A DNA stretch of 64,000 bases. Origin: Nemertoderma westbladi. Its lineage: Eukaryota; Xenacoelomorpha; Nemertodermatida; Nemertodermatidae. Each line of letters begins with the position of its first letter. Position 1 is the stretch's first letter. A program made the position numbers and the translations under genes. The stretch spans positions 1-64,000 of the forward strand of contig JAUCBJ010008313.1 of NCBI GenBank assembly GCA_032718475.1, read 5' to 3'. Below the pieces are notes generated by a model. That model did not search any database, had not been told where the DNA came from, and saw only the letters and a list, made by a program, of their open reading frames with translations. Positions 41,641 through 51,814 of the stretch are shown in pieces.

Positions 41641-42579
41641 TTTAGAATAATTTAATTTCTGAATTTTAGGGGTTACTTGGTTACTTTACTTTACTTGATT
41701 GCCGTTATTTAAGCAGTAGTCCAACTGATATTAAGACCTAATTGTTGTATGACAGGCCTACTATTTTATAAATCGGTTTGAGTTGATTTATAATATATAT
41801 ACCCGTTTTAATGGGTTTTTTGCCAATATTTGAAATAAATGTTATTATTTCTGGGAAAGAGTCACTACACAGAAGCTGTACGCTCTCAGTGAAGTGCTAC
41901 TTGTTGGACACTAAAACAAATAATTCTAATTTACCTAAGTTACTTAATACTACTAGTTACGTACAATTCGGGGTGAGATTACAATCTCTAAATAAACACA
42001 AAAATTATACGTACGAATTTTTTAGGGTAATTTTACAAGAAGTCTACAAACCAGCCTAACAAAGGGTTAGAATATCTGGTTATTACAACGAATAGGATGG
42101 TACGGTATTTGAAAATAATAAAGCAGTAGTAAATATATTGCGTTGTCCAGATAGGAAAATACCACCGTCTGACGACTTATAGCCGTATCGCTATAAGTAC
42201 TACGTTATGTATCACGGAGTGTTCCTACCTAGAAGTTAATTACCGCAGTCTACCAGAACCAACGTGCCTATTAACCACTTTACAACACAAATATACTGGC
42301 TACACACTAATTACCTTCGGAAAGCACTGTACACTAAACCCTAAATTAGGTACAAGTACTTATACAACAAATAATCAGTAGTTAAAATACTTGAACAGCT
42401 AAAAGAACCACGGTATCTGCCGGAGTGACCAAAGCATAAAATCTCCAGTCTTTACCTACGCCAAGCAGCCCTGATGTAGTACCGGGGTTAGTTTAACTAT
42501 AACGGTATATATAACAAGCACAATTACTGTAGGAATAAACTTGGGGGTATGAATGTTGCGAATAATCGCATAAACTCTG

Positions 42580-43159
42580 AATAATAAATATTACGCTACG
42601 CGTACAGACTACTTAAACAAAATACAGACCAAACGATGGCAGACTACTATCAAGCCTAAACAAATTACAGTATATGCAGACTCCGAAATGGTTAGTTAGT
42701 ATGCGTTCTAACCGAGTAGTACGACTTATTCTTTCAGGGGGATTTACCTCACAGCATTGGAAGCCCCTACGTTCCTAACTAGTACTTTATCGGACATACA
42801 CTCTACACACACCACAATCTCTTCAGACCTAACAACAGCCAGACAACAATCCAGCCTACAAATTATCTAAATAAGAAATATTACGCTACCCGTACAGACT
42901 ACACAAACAGAATACAGACCAAACGCTGACAGACTACTATTAAGCCTAAACAAATTACAGTATATGCAGACTCCGAAATGGTTAGTTAGTATGCGTTCTA
43001 ACCGAGTAGTACGACTTATTCTTTCAAGGGGATTTACCTCACAGCACTGGAAGCCCCTACGTTCCTAACTAGTACTTTATCGGACATACACTCTACACAC
43101 ACTACAATCTCTTCAGACTCAACAACAGTTAGACAACAGTCCAGCCTACAAATTATCTG
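42580..43159. repeat. 290-bp tandem duplication in BEL-2 leader
   Basis: Two copies in direct order, each beginning near AAATATTACGCTAC (42587 and 42877) and including GACTCCGAAATGGTTAGTTA. Similarity is about 95%. The surrounding leader (41124-43443) has no gene. Confidence 0.85.
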
Positions 43160-43443
43160 TACAATCTGAGCAGGCTTACACGCCTTCTGCTCAATATTAA
43201 CCTACAAATAAATAAAACTGACAGAAATAAGTAAACCATACAAAGGAATAAGGGGTGATCAATCCCTAATCCCCTAACAGCCTACAATATATAATATATC
43301 ACAATCGAAATAATACTGATGTACCTGTACTGCTATAAGTACCGGTTCGGGTAGTTAGGCAGTCAGGCCTACTAGTTACCGGTCGACCGGTACTTTAGAC
43401 TATATTTATTGCCTACACTGCAATCAGAAATCATAACTGTTAT

Positions 43444-44636
43444 TGTTCGCGCGTTCAGACCTTTAGCAGTTTAACCTGCCAAATTTGGATGTCTTCTAGA
43501 TTGTAAATCGACTTTAGCCTATAACGAGTATTTGATACACTACATTAGCCGAAGCCAGTCTATGCGCGACCATTCACCCGCTGGATATACCTGGGAGACT
43601 GGATTCGGAAGCCTAACCTTATTGCGGTGTAGGCCTACTGTATTATTCGACTGATCGTAATATATAATCTCTGACAAATATTATTCACTTTCGGGAAATA
43701 TTAACAGTTCCTTTAGGACGTGGCACTCTAAATATGTAAACAGAGTTATGACTTAAACTAGACACAACGGGGTGGCTATGGATTCACGTATATAGCGCAT
43801 TCTTTAGGAGATGCTTTGTTATCAGTCACAATCATACACATTACTGCACAATGCTGCACACCGATCTGCCGACCTTCACTAATTTTAGTCACATATAAAG
43901 AGAACAGCAACCGACTCATGTAGTGCCTATGAAATAGCATTAGATTCACTCCAAAACCACTTTAATGTGAGTCGCAACTGTTATATGTAACCAGTCTCTT
44001 ACCTTCAGTATATCAAGAAGATTGGGGGTTTTATAATTATTTATCGATATTCCAAATATAATAATATTCCATCAACTGATACAATTAATAACCGACAGTA
44101 AATAGCAGTAAAAATGCGGTGTTTGTAAGATATGAATTTAATTGAGGTGCGTTGGTATGAATTGTTGGTTTGATAACAGATATACGTTTCTATGATTAAG
44201 CCTACTAATGTTAGGCTAAATCCTGAAATCACAGAAAATTCCAAGCCGGTCTTCTGGCATTAGGAAAAAAGGTAAACATTAACCCATAATGAATTGCGCG
44301 ATTTCCCGGAGGTTTCGGTACAAAAAGCAGGAGAATCGCTCTGATTGGTTGGCCGAACAAAGAAACAACAGAGAACAAAGAACTAGTTACACGTGTACAT
44401 ATCAGCTGTTAGCTGTCGTCATAGTAACTACACTGTTTCAAGAGGATTTTAGCTTATTGCGACATAGAATTGCTAGTTATGTCCGCTAAAGTCTGTATTC
44501 GTCAATACAGAAGAAATGGCTTTTTATGTCCACTAAAACACCGGTACAGTAAGGAAACGGCTTTTTATGTCCGTTAAACCAAATACAGAGTACTTTGCGG
44601 GGAAAATAACCGGCTAATTCCGCAAAAGCTTTTACA
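43444..44636 (-). repeat. BEL-2 5' LTR
   Basis: Partner of 31546-32730, longer by an 8-bp segment near 44494 (CTGTATTCGTCA region). No obvious tRNA primer site beginning TGG is next to it on the coding strand, so primer usage is unclear. Confidence 0.9.
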
Positions 44637-46105
44637 AACCTTTTAGTACAAGCAAGCTCAATAGGAAATAAATTAGAAAACTCTGATAAATCGTCAGAAT
44701 CACAATTGATAATGCTTCTAAAATTGTTCTGGTCATTAGAATCTTTGGGAATAATCCCAAATGAAGATGACTCCAATGATGTCATCTTCGAAGTAATTTT
44801 CCGAGATGGATTATACATGGTTAAACTTCCATGGAAGATGAGCCCAAAGTTGTTACCAGACCACTATACTCGGTGTTATGTCCAGCTTCAATCGCTGCTG
44901 AGAAGGTTGACAAAATCGGGCCTTCTACAAAGTTATTGTAACTTTGTAGAAGGCCCGATTTTGTCAACCTTCTCATGTGATTATGGAACACAAAAGGAAT
45001 GGGTATATTGAGGCTTGAAGTTGATCACACAGTAGCAACCGATGCACCGACACACTATGTACCATCACCTCACCATGGTGTACTTCGGGAGGACAAGGCA
45101 ATGACGAAACGACGAAAACGGTCGTTTTTAACGCAAGTGCCATAGACACTAAACTAGGTGCGTCCTTAAATGACCTTATATATAAAGGTGCAAATCTATT
45201 GCCATCATTGGCAAAAGTGTTAATGGGTTTTCGATTTCACCGTATCGCAATTGTAGCAGACATAAAAGCTGCATTTATGCAATGTGTCATAGACAAATCT
45301 GATAGAGATATGCTGAGATTTCTATGGGTCAAGTACATAAATGAGGTAAATTGTTCTAACCCAAATATTAAAGCATATCGCTATACACATGCCATGTTTG
45401 GCCTAACAACAAGTCCGCATATTTTGTGCAAAATAATTGCTATACATTTAGATTCTAAATTAGAAAAAGCCAATGAAGCTGAAAATTTGGATTTAGCAAG
45501 TTTAGAATCTGAAAAAGAGGCATTTGGAAAATTGAAAGATGACATCTACGTAGACGATTTGATATCCGGGGCTCAGTGCATAAAGTCTGGTTTTCTAATT
45601 TATGAAAACGCTAACCGTATTATGTTATCTGGGGGATTTGAGTTAAGAAAATTCCCAAACATTACAAGAACAAATAGACAAATTAGAAAAGCAACCAATT
45701 GTGTCATTGGATACCAACATGGTTCCCATTGTACACGAGGAAGACCAGACTTATGCAATGGAGTCGATAGGCCTATCAAATATAAATCATTGTGAGAATG
45801 GAACAATTACCGGGTATTAGGACAGGTGTGGGATCGTAGCTCAGATATGTGGGTTTTAGTTATTACCTCACTCATTTAAAACAATTCGCAGATACTTTGA
45901 CTCCAACAAAAAAATATCTATTGCAAATTACTGCACGGAAATATGACCCTTTAGGTCTAATATTGCCATTTTCAGTTGCTCTGAAAATAGCGTATCGAAA
46001 ATTGTCTCAGACGGAGGTTAAATGGGTTGCTCATTTGCCGCATCCCTACTTAGAACAATGGCCACACTAGATAGAAGGATTAGAAATATTAAATCAAGTA
46101 GTAGT
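44637..46105 (+). pseudogene. BEL-1 reverse transcriptase and connection
   Basis: Resumes BEL-1 after BEL-2. 44700-44890: the RT N-terminal region, FWSLESLGIIP, YMVKLPWKMSPKLLPD, QLQSLLRRLTKSGL. At 44899-44975 a perfect palindrome interrupts it. 45085-45800: palm, KVLMGFRFHRIAIVADIKAA, AMFGLTTSPHILCK and the catalytic IYVDDLISGAQ, typical of BEL/Pao. 45849-46105: ITARKYDPLGLILPFSVALK, the RT-RNase H linker. Stops and shifts near 45010, 45110, 45795 and 46069. The frame ends at LNQVVV, where the NeSL-like LINE is inserted, and continues at 49055. Confidence 0.82.
44899..44975. repeat. Perfect palindrome, 37-bp arms, 3-bp loop
   Basis: The arm TGAGAAGGTTGACAAAATCG... (44899-44935) is followed by TTG and then its exact reverse complement (44939-44975). 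The left arm is native BEL/Pao coding sequence, so the right arm is an inverted copy added afterwards. Confidence 0.95.
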
Positions 46106-46289
46106 AATCACGTTTTCCCTCGAATTCTTTACTGGTATATTACTTCTGTTTGATACTGTGATACTGTCATATTGTTTTAATTTATTTTTAATCTTATTGC
46201 CGCTATACCTACTCCGGATGTGTTCCGAAGACAGCGTTATCGTCCTATCAGAAAGCATCCTGAACAAGGAACCCCCCTCATCCGGCCGA

Positions 46290-46900
46290 AGATGTCTATG
46301 AACTGGCCGGCGTTTCCCTCTCCAAGAGGGATATAGACTCTCTCATGGGGGAGTTGGGTTAACGGACAACATAATCCACGCCATCCTCTGCTCTCTCGCC
46401 AGTGGTAACAAGAATGTAAAGGTCTTCAACCATCATTTCTACGACCTCTACGTGTCTCCTAAATCTGGATACAATTTGGTTAAAGGCTGGACGCGGAACT
46501 GCGACATATTCGCGCCCGATACGATCATTTTCCCCATCAACCTCAACGGCAACCACTGGGTCCTGGCAGTCCTCCACCCTAAGAAGGCTCGCCTTCGCTA
46601 CTTCGACTCGTTGGGGGGCTCCAATACCTCCGTCACCGGATCCATCATCGAGTGGGCTTCCCGGGAGGCTGAGGGCTTAATGTCCCCGCCCCCGACATTT
46701 CAATCGACCCTCCCCTGACAAAGCGGCAATTCAACTCGCACCAATGTGGAGTTTACCTCTGCCGCTTCACCAAGGCATGTATCGAGGGCAGATCTACCCG
46801 GCGTATCAACAACTTGACCATCCAACCATTCCGGGAACTCCTCCTCCAGGATATCGAGTCGCTCGCGAAATGCCCACCAGTCTCCCCTCACCCCATCCAA
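46290..46900 (+). pseudogene. NeSL-like Ulp1 (C48) protease domain
   Basis: Segments KVFNHHFYDLYVSPKSGYN, then NLNGNHWVLAVL (catalytic His), ARLRYFDSLGG (Asp), and after a one-base shift near 46700 KRQFNSHQCGVYLCRF (Gln and nucleophile Cys). The order His-Asp-Gln-Cys and spacing match Ulp1/SENP-type cysteine proteases. One frameshift and one upstream stop near 46360 break it. In NeSL elements this domain is presumed to process or deconjugate proteins during the element's life cycle; the actual role is unknown. Confidence 0.75.
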
Positions 46901-46989
46901 CTTCTGCAGGATGACCCTGCGCGAGTTTCAGACACCTCCGCCACACTCAGCACTGTAGACGCGTCCATGTCGGGGCCTGGGGTGTCCTT

Positions 46990-47349
46990 CCCACTATGTC
47001 CCGAATGCCGGAAGCGAGTTTCTGTGAACTCGAATGGCCTCCTCCGAGTTCATGGGCCGTTCAAGGCTGATCGGTCGAGGTGCCCTGGTGGGGGACAGAA
47101 ACCGTTCCTGTACATCGACCAGCTACCCCACGCCCGGCCCCTCCGGTGAGCGGCCCGTCCCATCGACTACTACCATCACCGATCCGATGGAGGTGCTGGA
47201 ACAGTTGCTCGGTTGTCGCTCCAAACAGCTCAGACATGTCCCAAAGGGTGCGAGAAACAACCTCGCCGAGCTTCTTTCGGACACCCTTTCCTCCATCGCT
47301 ACCAACCCATCAGATGTCGGAGGTTGGGTCCAGTTGCTCCAGGTTTGAC
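46990..47349 (+). pseudogene. NeSL-like zinc finger and linker
   Basis: CPECRKRVSVNSNGLLRVHG followed by CPGGGQKP resembles the C2HC-type zinc finger seen ahead of RT in this LINE group. After a frameshift near 47150, LRHVPKGARNNLAELLSDTL and GWVQLL follow, the usual linker before RT. Confidence 0.55.
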
Positions 47350-47479
47350 ACAAATGCATCCCCGCCCCGCCCCGGGGTGGGAAGCGCCACCAGCGGTCAC
47401 TCACCTCGCAGGTCAACCGGAGGATCCACACCTTTCGCAATGATCCACCACGCCATCAATAGACGCCCACCATGCCTTC

Positions 47480-48660
47480 TACCTTCTCAAACATTCCTTC
47501 TCCATCCCTCGGTTGACTTATTTCCTCCGCACCGCGCCATGCTTCGCAAAACCTGACCTTCTCGCTGAGTTCGACCGGACTGTGAGAGACGCTCTCCAAC
47601 AGGTAGCGAACACAAGAATCAACGACCGAGCCTGGTTGCAGGCGTGTCTCCCCGCCCGCGTGGACGGCCTCAGCCTGACCAGTGCTAAGCAGCTCGCACC
47701 CTCCGCCTTCCTGGCTTCCGCGGCTGCTAGCGCCGATCTGGCAGGGCGCCTCTTCACACCGCGGGAGTCCATCGCTGACCAGGCGATTACCCGAGCCCTG
47801 GAGCAGTGGAGAACCCACGTCCCTGCGAGTGATCCATCGCCTTCCTCCAGTATGCAGAGTTCGTCGATGCAGTCGATCTATGAGGATTCCGTTTTTAAAC
47901 TCCGTTCGTCGTCCTCGCCAGTAGACACCGCCCCCCTGAACTCGTTAAACTCCAGCGTAGCGGGCTGCTGGTTAGACGCAGTCCCGGCCTCCTCCCTCGG
48001 GCTGAAACTTAACAACTCACATTTCCGGATCTCCATCGCTACCAGGCTGGGATGCAAGGTTACGGAAACCCACAGCTGCGCCTGTTGTGGTAACCCAGTG
48101 GAAGCGGACGGTCTGCACAGTCTATCTTGTAAGAGAAGCGTTGGCCGACATCCCAGACACACTATGATCAATGACATAGTGAAGCGATTGTTGGCCAGCT
48201 GCGGAGTGCCGTCTCTCCTGGAACTACAGGGTCTCTGCAGGGACGGTAGCAACAAACGGGTAGTCGGCATGACGTCCATCCCGTGGCATAGTGGTCACCT
48301 GCTCGCCTGGGACGCTACTGTCTGGTACCCGCTCGCGCCCAGCCACCTCGCCTCCAGTCAGGCCAGAGGGGGTCGCGTGGCGCCGGAAGCAGAGGCTGTG
48401 AAATCGAGGAAGTACGGGGGGCTGGTTAGGAGGGGGCTACATATTCAACCCGGTGGTGTTCGAAACGTTCGGACAGCCCGGCCCCGAAACCACCAGTTTC
48501 CTCAAGGAGGTCGGCCGGAAGCTCCACACCGTAACCATGGAGCCCAGGTCTCACCGCTTCCTCCTCCAGCGTATTCTTATCGCCATCCTTATCGGGAACG
48601 CCACTTCCATAATGGGCATGATGGACTCGACTACCAAGGGCCTATACGACATTATTGAGT
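47480..48660 (+). pseudogene. NeSL-like post-RT region and restriction-like endonuclease
   Basis: Frame from ~47480 and mainly 47513-48410: YFLRTAPCFAKPDLLAEFDR, ARVDGLSLTSAKQLAPSAF, then a zinc-finger-like CACCGNPVEADGLHSLSC, GRHPRHTMINDIVKRLLAS and the endonuclease core SIPWHSGHLLAWDATVWY with VKSRKYGGL. The expected PD before the core reads VV, so the PD-(D/E)xK site is probably dead. After a shift near 48430 the end reads VFETFGQPGPETTSFLKEVG to the stop at 48660. This C-terminal endonuclease normally nicks the target DNA. Confidence 0.68.
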
Positions 48661-49054
48661 AGTATTGTGTTGTTTGTATTTAATTATTTATTAAATTACT
48701 TATTTAATTTTTTTTTTTTTAATTAAGTATCTTTTTATTTTCTTTTTTTAGACGACCCCCACTACTTTAAGTTATTTTTATCTCATTTAACTCGTCCGTT
48801 TTAAACTCTACTTTTAAATTCCAGCTTTCTAGACATCTAGCTTATTTTAACGTATTTCTTGCACGAGACCTTTATTTAAAATCACTCTGTACTTATCATC
48901 TAACTGTTACTTCATCATTAATCTGTTAATTATTACATAGTTTTCTAATATTTGTCTGTATTATTGAATCAATCTGTTGTAATTCAATATTGCTCATATT
49001 AGCAAACATAACTATTCCCATTAATATATTTAAAAAAAAAAAAAAAAAAAAATT

Positions 49055-49470
49055 GTAGTTCCAAGGTATATTTTTGTCCTATTAATCCAAACAAATATGA
49101 GTTGCATATGTTTTCTGATGCAAGTAAAAACATATGCAGCAGCTGTTTACATTCGCATTATGAACATTGATGATTCAGTTACAACTCATTTATTAACCAG
49201 CAAGTCAAAAATAGCTCCACAGCAAGATCCTTCTATACCATGGCTTGAGTTATTAGGCGGATTAGTTGGATCCAGACTTATATTGTTTGTAACAAATTCA
49301 CTCCCCGCAAATATAAGGAAAAGTATCTCCAGGATATTCTGTTGGACAGATGCTTTAGATGTTTTGTATTGGCTTGCAATACCCAATACATCAGAGAAAC
49401 AATTCGTGCAAAACCGAGTAAAGGAAATGCGACAAATTGCATCTAATTGAGGAGCAATTTGGCTGGCATT
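49055..49470 (+). pseudogene. BEL-1 RNase H region, 3'-truncated
   Basis: Continues BEL-1 after the LINE: VPRYI, then QVKTYAAAVYIR (RNase H start), TSKSKIAPQQDPSIPWLELL, and RIFCWTDALDVLYWLA, the BEL/Pao RNase H pattern ending near QNRVKEMRQIASN. The rest of RNase H, integrase and the LTR are absent; a T-run and unrelated palindromic GGCCTAGGC-rich sequence follow (49471-49718). Confidence 0.75.
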
Positions 49471-49718
49471 TTTTTTTTTTTAGTTCTGTACAGTTCAGTA
49501 CAGTTCTAGGCTAAAGCCTGAAAGCTACATAGGCCTAGGCTTATACTGCTACTGCAGTACTGCCATAGGCCTAGGCTTATGAGCCTAAACCGTTCACATA
49601 CGCCGTACGGCAATCGGGAATCGGCAACTACTACAATGACCGGTCATGCAGTACCGGTCATGTGGTCTGAAGCTGAAACAGTAATACTACTGGTGCTGGA
49701 GGCGGTATAAGTACAAAT

Positions 49719-50213
49719 ATGAGCATTGACTCGCAACCCTACTCGCAAGGTTCGGCACCTGGTCCTGCTTGGGCTGATGAAGATCCCACTCCAATTATCA
49801 ACTCGTGTCTGTCTTTGTTGTTACAAGGGATGTCATCTGCTACATTTGATGTTGCGCGGGAAGCCTGTCTAGGAAGGTTCACCCAAGATGAAATTAGGAC
49901 TGCAAAGGTAATGTTGTTCAATAGGTGTGGTGCGGATATAGTAAATAGGTAAAATACTACAGATAGATCGGCAAGCGAAGCCAATTTTAAGGATTTGTGG
50001 GAAAAAATGAAAGAGTTGGATGTTTCTGGAAGGTTACCAGTGATAGCGGTTCTGGCTTTGGATGCCCTGTCCCTACGAGCCCTACAGTCTAGTGATGGCG
50101 TAGCAGGCGTAGAGGCGACTGTTGCCGTTATTCCCGACACCATGGGGGAAAACGCCGATGCTGGAGGCGGAATTTTACAGACCACGGAATCCCGGCCAGT
50201 CACCGGATATTGA
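49719..50213 (+). pseudogene. Possible LINE ORF1 N-terminus
   Basis: One frame of 165 codons with a single internal stop at 49950-49952. It includes LLLQGMSSATFDVAREACLG, RFTQDEIRTAKVMLFNRCG and, after the stop, SASEANFKDLWEKMKELDV with RLPVIAVLALDALSLRALQS. The helical layout resembles the N-terminal domain of ORF1 proteins in some CR1-like LINEs; I am not sure of this. It is followed by 240 bp of featureless AT-rich sequence. Confidence 0.35.
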
Positions 50214-50463
50214 TTGTGGAGAAGGAATGTTCTTAAATGCAAGATTGCGGTTGAGAAAAAGCTGCATTGGTTGGATATACGCTTTAATGTAACTTCCCTA
50301 CAGTTGAACCTTGAGCTAATCTCACTGAACCTTGATTGAGAATTAATTGGGCTTCCCCAAATCAATATACACCAAATATTCACAATAATTATACACGACA
50401 ATATAAATCCCTACAGTATATTATTTAATTACCCACTGTTCGCTCAGATTTTAGCCTAACTAA

Positions 50464-51636
50464 TGTTCCCCAGATTTTCCCTCGGTCCTAGTCTTGATGC
50501 CGTAGTGTCAGTGTCGGTCGACCCTGTCGCGTGTCCGTTCCACCCCTCCCGAACCCCGAAGGGATCGATCATCGAGAACCAGCACGGCTTGGCTAAGGGT
50601 CGGTCCAGTCGGTAGACTCTGTCGCGTATCCGTACCACCCCTCTCGAACCCCGAAGGGATCGGTCATCGAGAACCAGTACGGCTTGGCTAGGAGTCTGTC
50701 GTGTCGGTGGACCCGTTCGCGTGTCCGTCCCACACCCCTCACGAACCCCAAAGGGAACGATCATCGAGAACCAGTACGGCTTGGCTAGGGGTCCGTCGGT
50801 TCATCGCAGAGACCCAACCTCCTAGGCTTTCCAAGTCCTTATTCAGGCTCGTAGTCACTTCGGCGGCCGAGAAACAACTCCGAACATTCGGTAGGCCGGT
50901 AGAGTCCAGTCCTTTGTCTTTCGACCCTGTCGCGTGTCCGTCCCACCCCTCGCGAACCCCGAAGGGAACGATCATCGAGAACCAGTACGGCTTGGCTAAG
51001 GGGTCTGTCGTCGGTTCCCGTCGCACATCCCTGGTACAAGCAGCCGGCGTTCCGATGTCCTTTTCAGGCTCGTAATAACTGCTGTTGACCAGAGACCGCT
51101 AAGGGCAGTCCTCGTCAAACCCTTCCTCTGTTAGTCGGTAGACCCTTTCGCGTGTCCGTCCCACCCCTCACGAACCCCGAAGGGAACGATCATCGAGAAC
51201 CAGTACGGCTTGGCTAGGGGTCTGTCGTGTCATTTCCCGTCGCAAGTCCCTGACACAAGCAGCTGGCGTTCCGATGTCCTTTTCAGGCTCGTAATAACTG
51301 CTGTTGGCCAGGGACCGCTAAGGGCAGTCCTTGTCCTTTAGGCCTGGCGCGTTACCAAATCCACCTCTACAGGCAGCAGGAAGTTGGCCAGGGCCTAATA
51401 GTACTCAGGCTAACCTGAATACTGCTTAACTTTGCCTCCCACCCCTGGCCCTTATAAACATGAAATTATTCCCGTACCCTGTAAGTCGCCCCAATATTCG
51501 CCCATAAATCGCCCCCAGTCCATAGAATGTGCCCAAAACCCATGGTCCCGCACCCAGTAGTGATATCGGAATAATCATTTTAAATAAATACAAAAAAAAT
51601 TCAACTCGCGTTATGAAAGTTGAAATACCGCGAACA
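50464..51636 (-). repeat. BEL-3 3' LTR with internal tandem repeats
   Basis: On the coding strand it begins TGTTCGCGGTATTTC and ends GGGGAACA, so the ends TGTTC/GAACA are inverted repeats of each other, as in LTRs. Length 1173 bp. Inside are five copies of a core CATCGAGAACCAGTACGGCT and two copies of a segment starting GCGTTCCGATGTCC (about 51049 and 51268). No second copy is in the window. Confidence 0.65.
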
Positions 51637-51650
51637 GTCCCCCCCAATGA
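51637..51650 (-). promoter_or_regulatory. BEL-3 polypurine tract
   Basis: Coding strand TTGGGGGGGAC directly precedes the LTR start, the expected plus-strand primer. Confidence 0.6.
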
Positions 51651-51814
51651 CCTTTGTGAGGTCTATCGGTAGATTGAGTTTGCGTAGGTCATTCCCAATA
51701 TAAAAAACCCAAATTTAATATTGCATAGTCTTGATTAATTTGGCCTAGAGTTTATATATATATATATGTATAAAAATAAATGTTCAATAAATGTTCCTGG
51801 AATATCCTGATCCA

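Larger units (their letters stand above)
31546..44636 (-). mobile_element. BEL-2: young 13.1-kb BEL/Pao element lacking RT
   Basis: Bounded by direct LTRs of 1185 and 1193 bp that start TG and end CA, with a 5-bp AACCT target duplication. Coding is on the minus strand, so the right LTR is 5'. From 5' to 3': leader with tandem repeats, gag (41123-38353), a 1.2-kb gap, a deleted pol frame (37191-35809), an AT-rich spacer, an accessory module (34080-32808), purine tract GGGAGCGG, 3' LTR. The LTRs differ at about 12 sites plus one 8-bp indel (hand count), roughly 1%, so insertion was recent. RT, most of RNase H and the integrase core are absent, so mobility must have depended on enzymes from elsewhere. 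Confidence 0.85.
46106..49054 (+). mobile_element. NeSL-like LINE with Ulp1 protease, RT deleted
   Basis: Inserted in BEL-1 between GTAGT at 46101-46105 and GTAGT at 49055-49059. Ends with a 21-A tail (49032-49052). Codes on the plus strand for a Ulp1-type protease, a CPxC...HG...CPG zinc finger and a restriction-enzyme-like C-terminal domain. These are the diagnostic parts of NeSL/Utopia-type LINEs. The reverse transcriptase is missing: the region before RT (APPRGGKRHQRSLTS frame, ~47360) runs within about 100 bp into the region after RT (PRLTYFLRTAPCFAKP, ~47510). Base composition (GC-rich) differs from the AT-rich host sequence. Confidence 0.72.

Noticed and set aside
31546-44636. Large DNA virus or Polinton-like element with long terminal repeats
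   Set aside because: The terminal repeats are direct, start TG and end CA, with a 5-bp duplication and BEL/Pao Gag and protease inside; this is an LTR retrotransposon.
50456-51075. Overlapping frames in the BEL-3 LTR
   Set aside because: Produced by the internal LTR repeats; no domain and no consistent strand.
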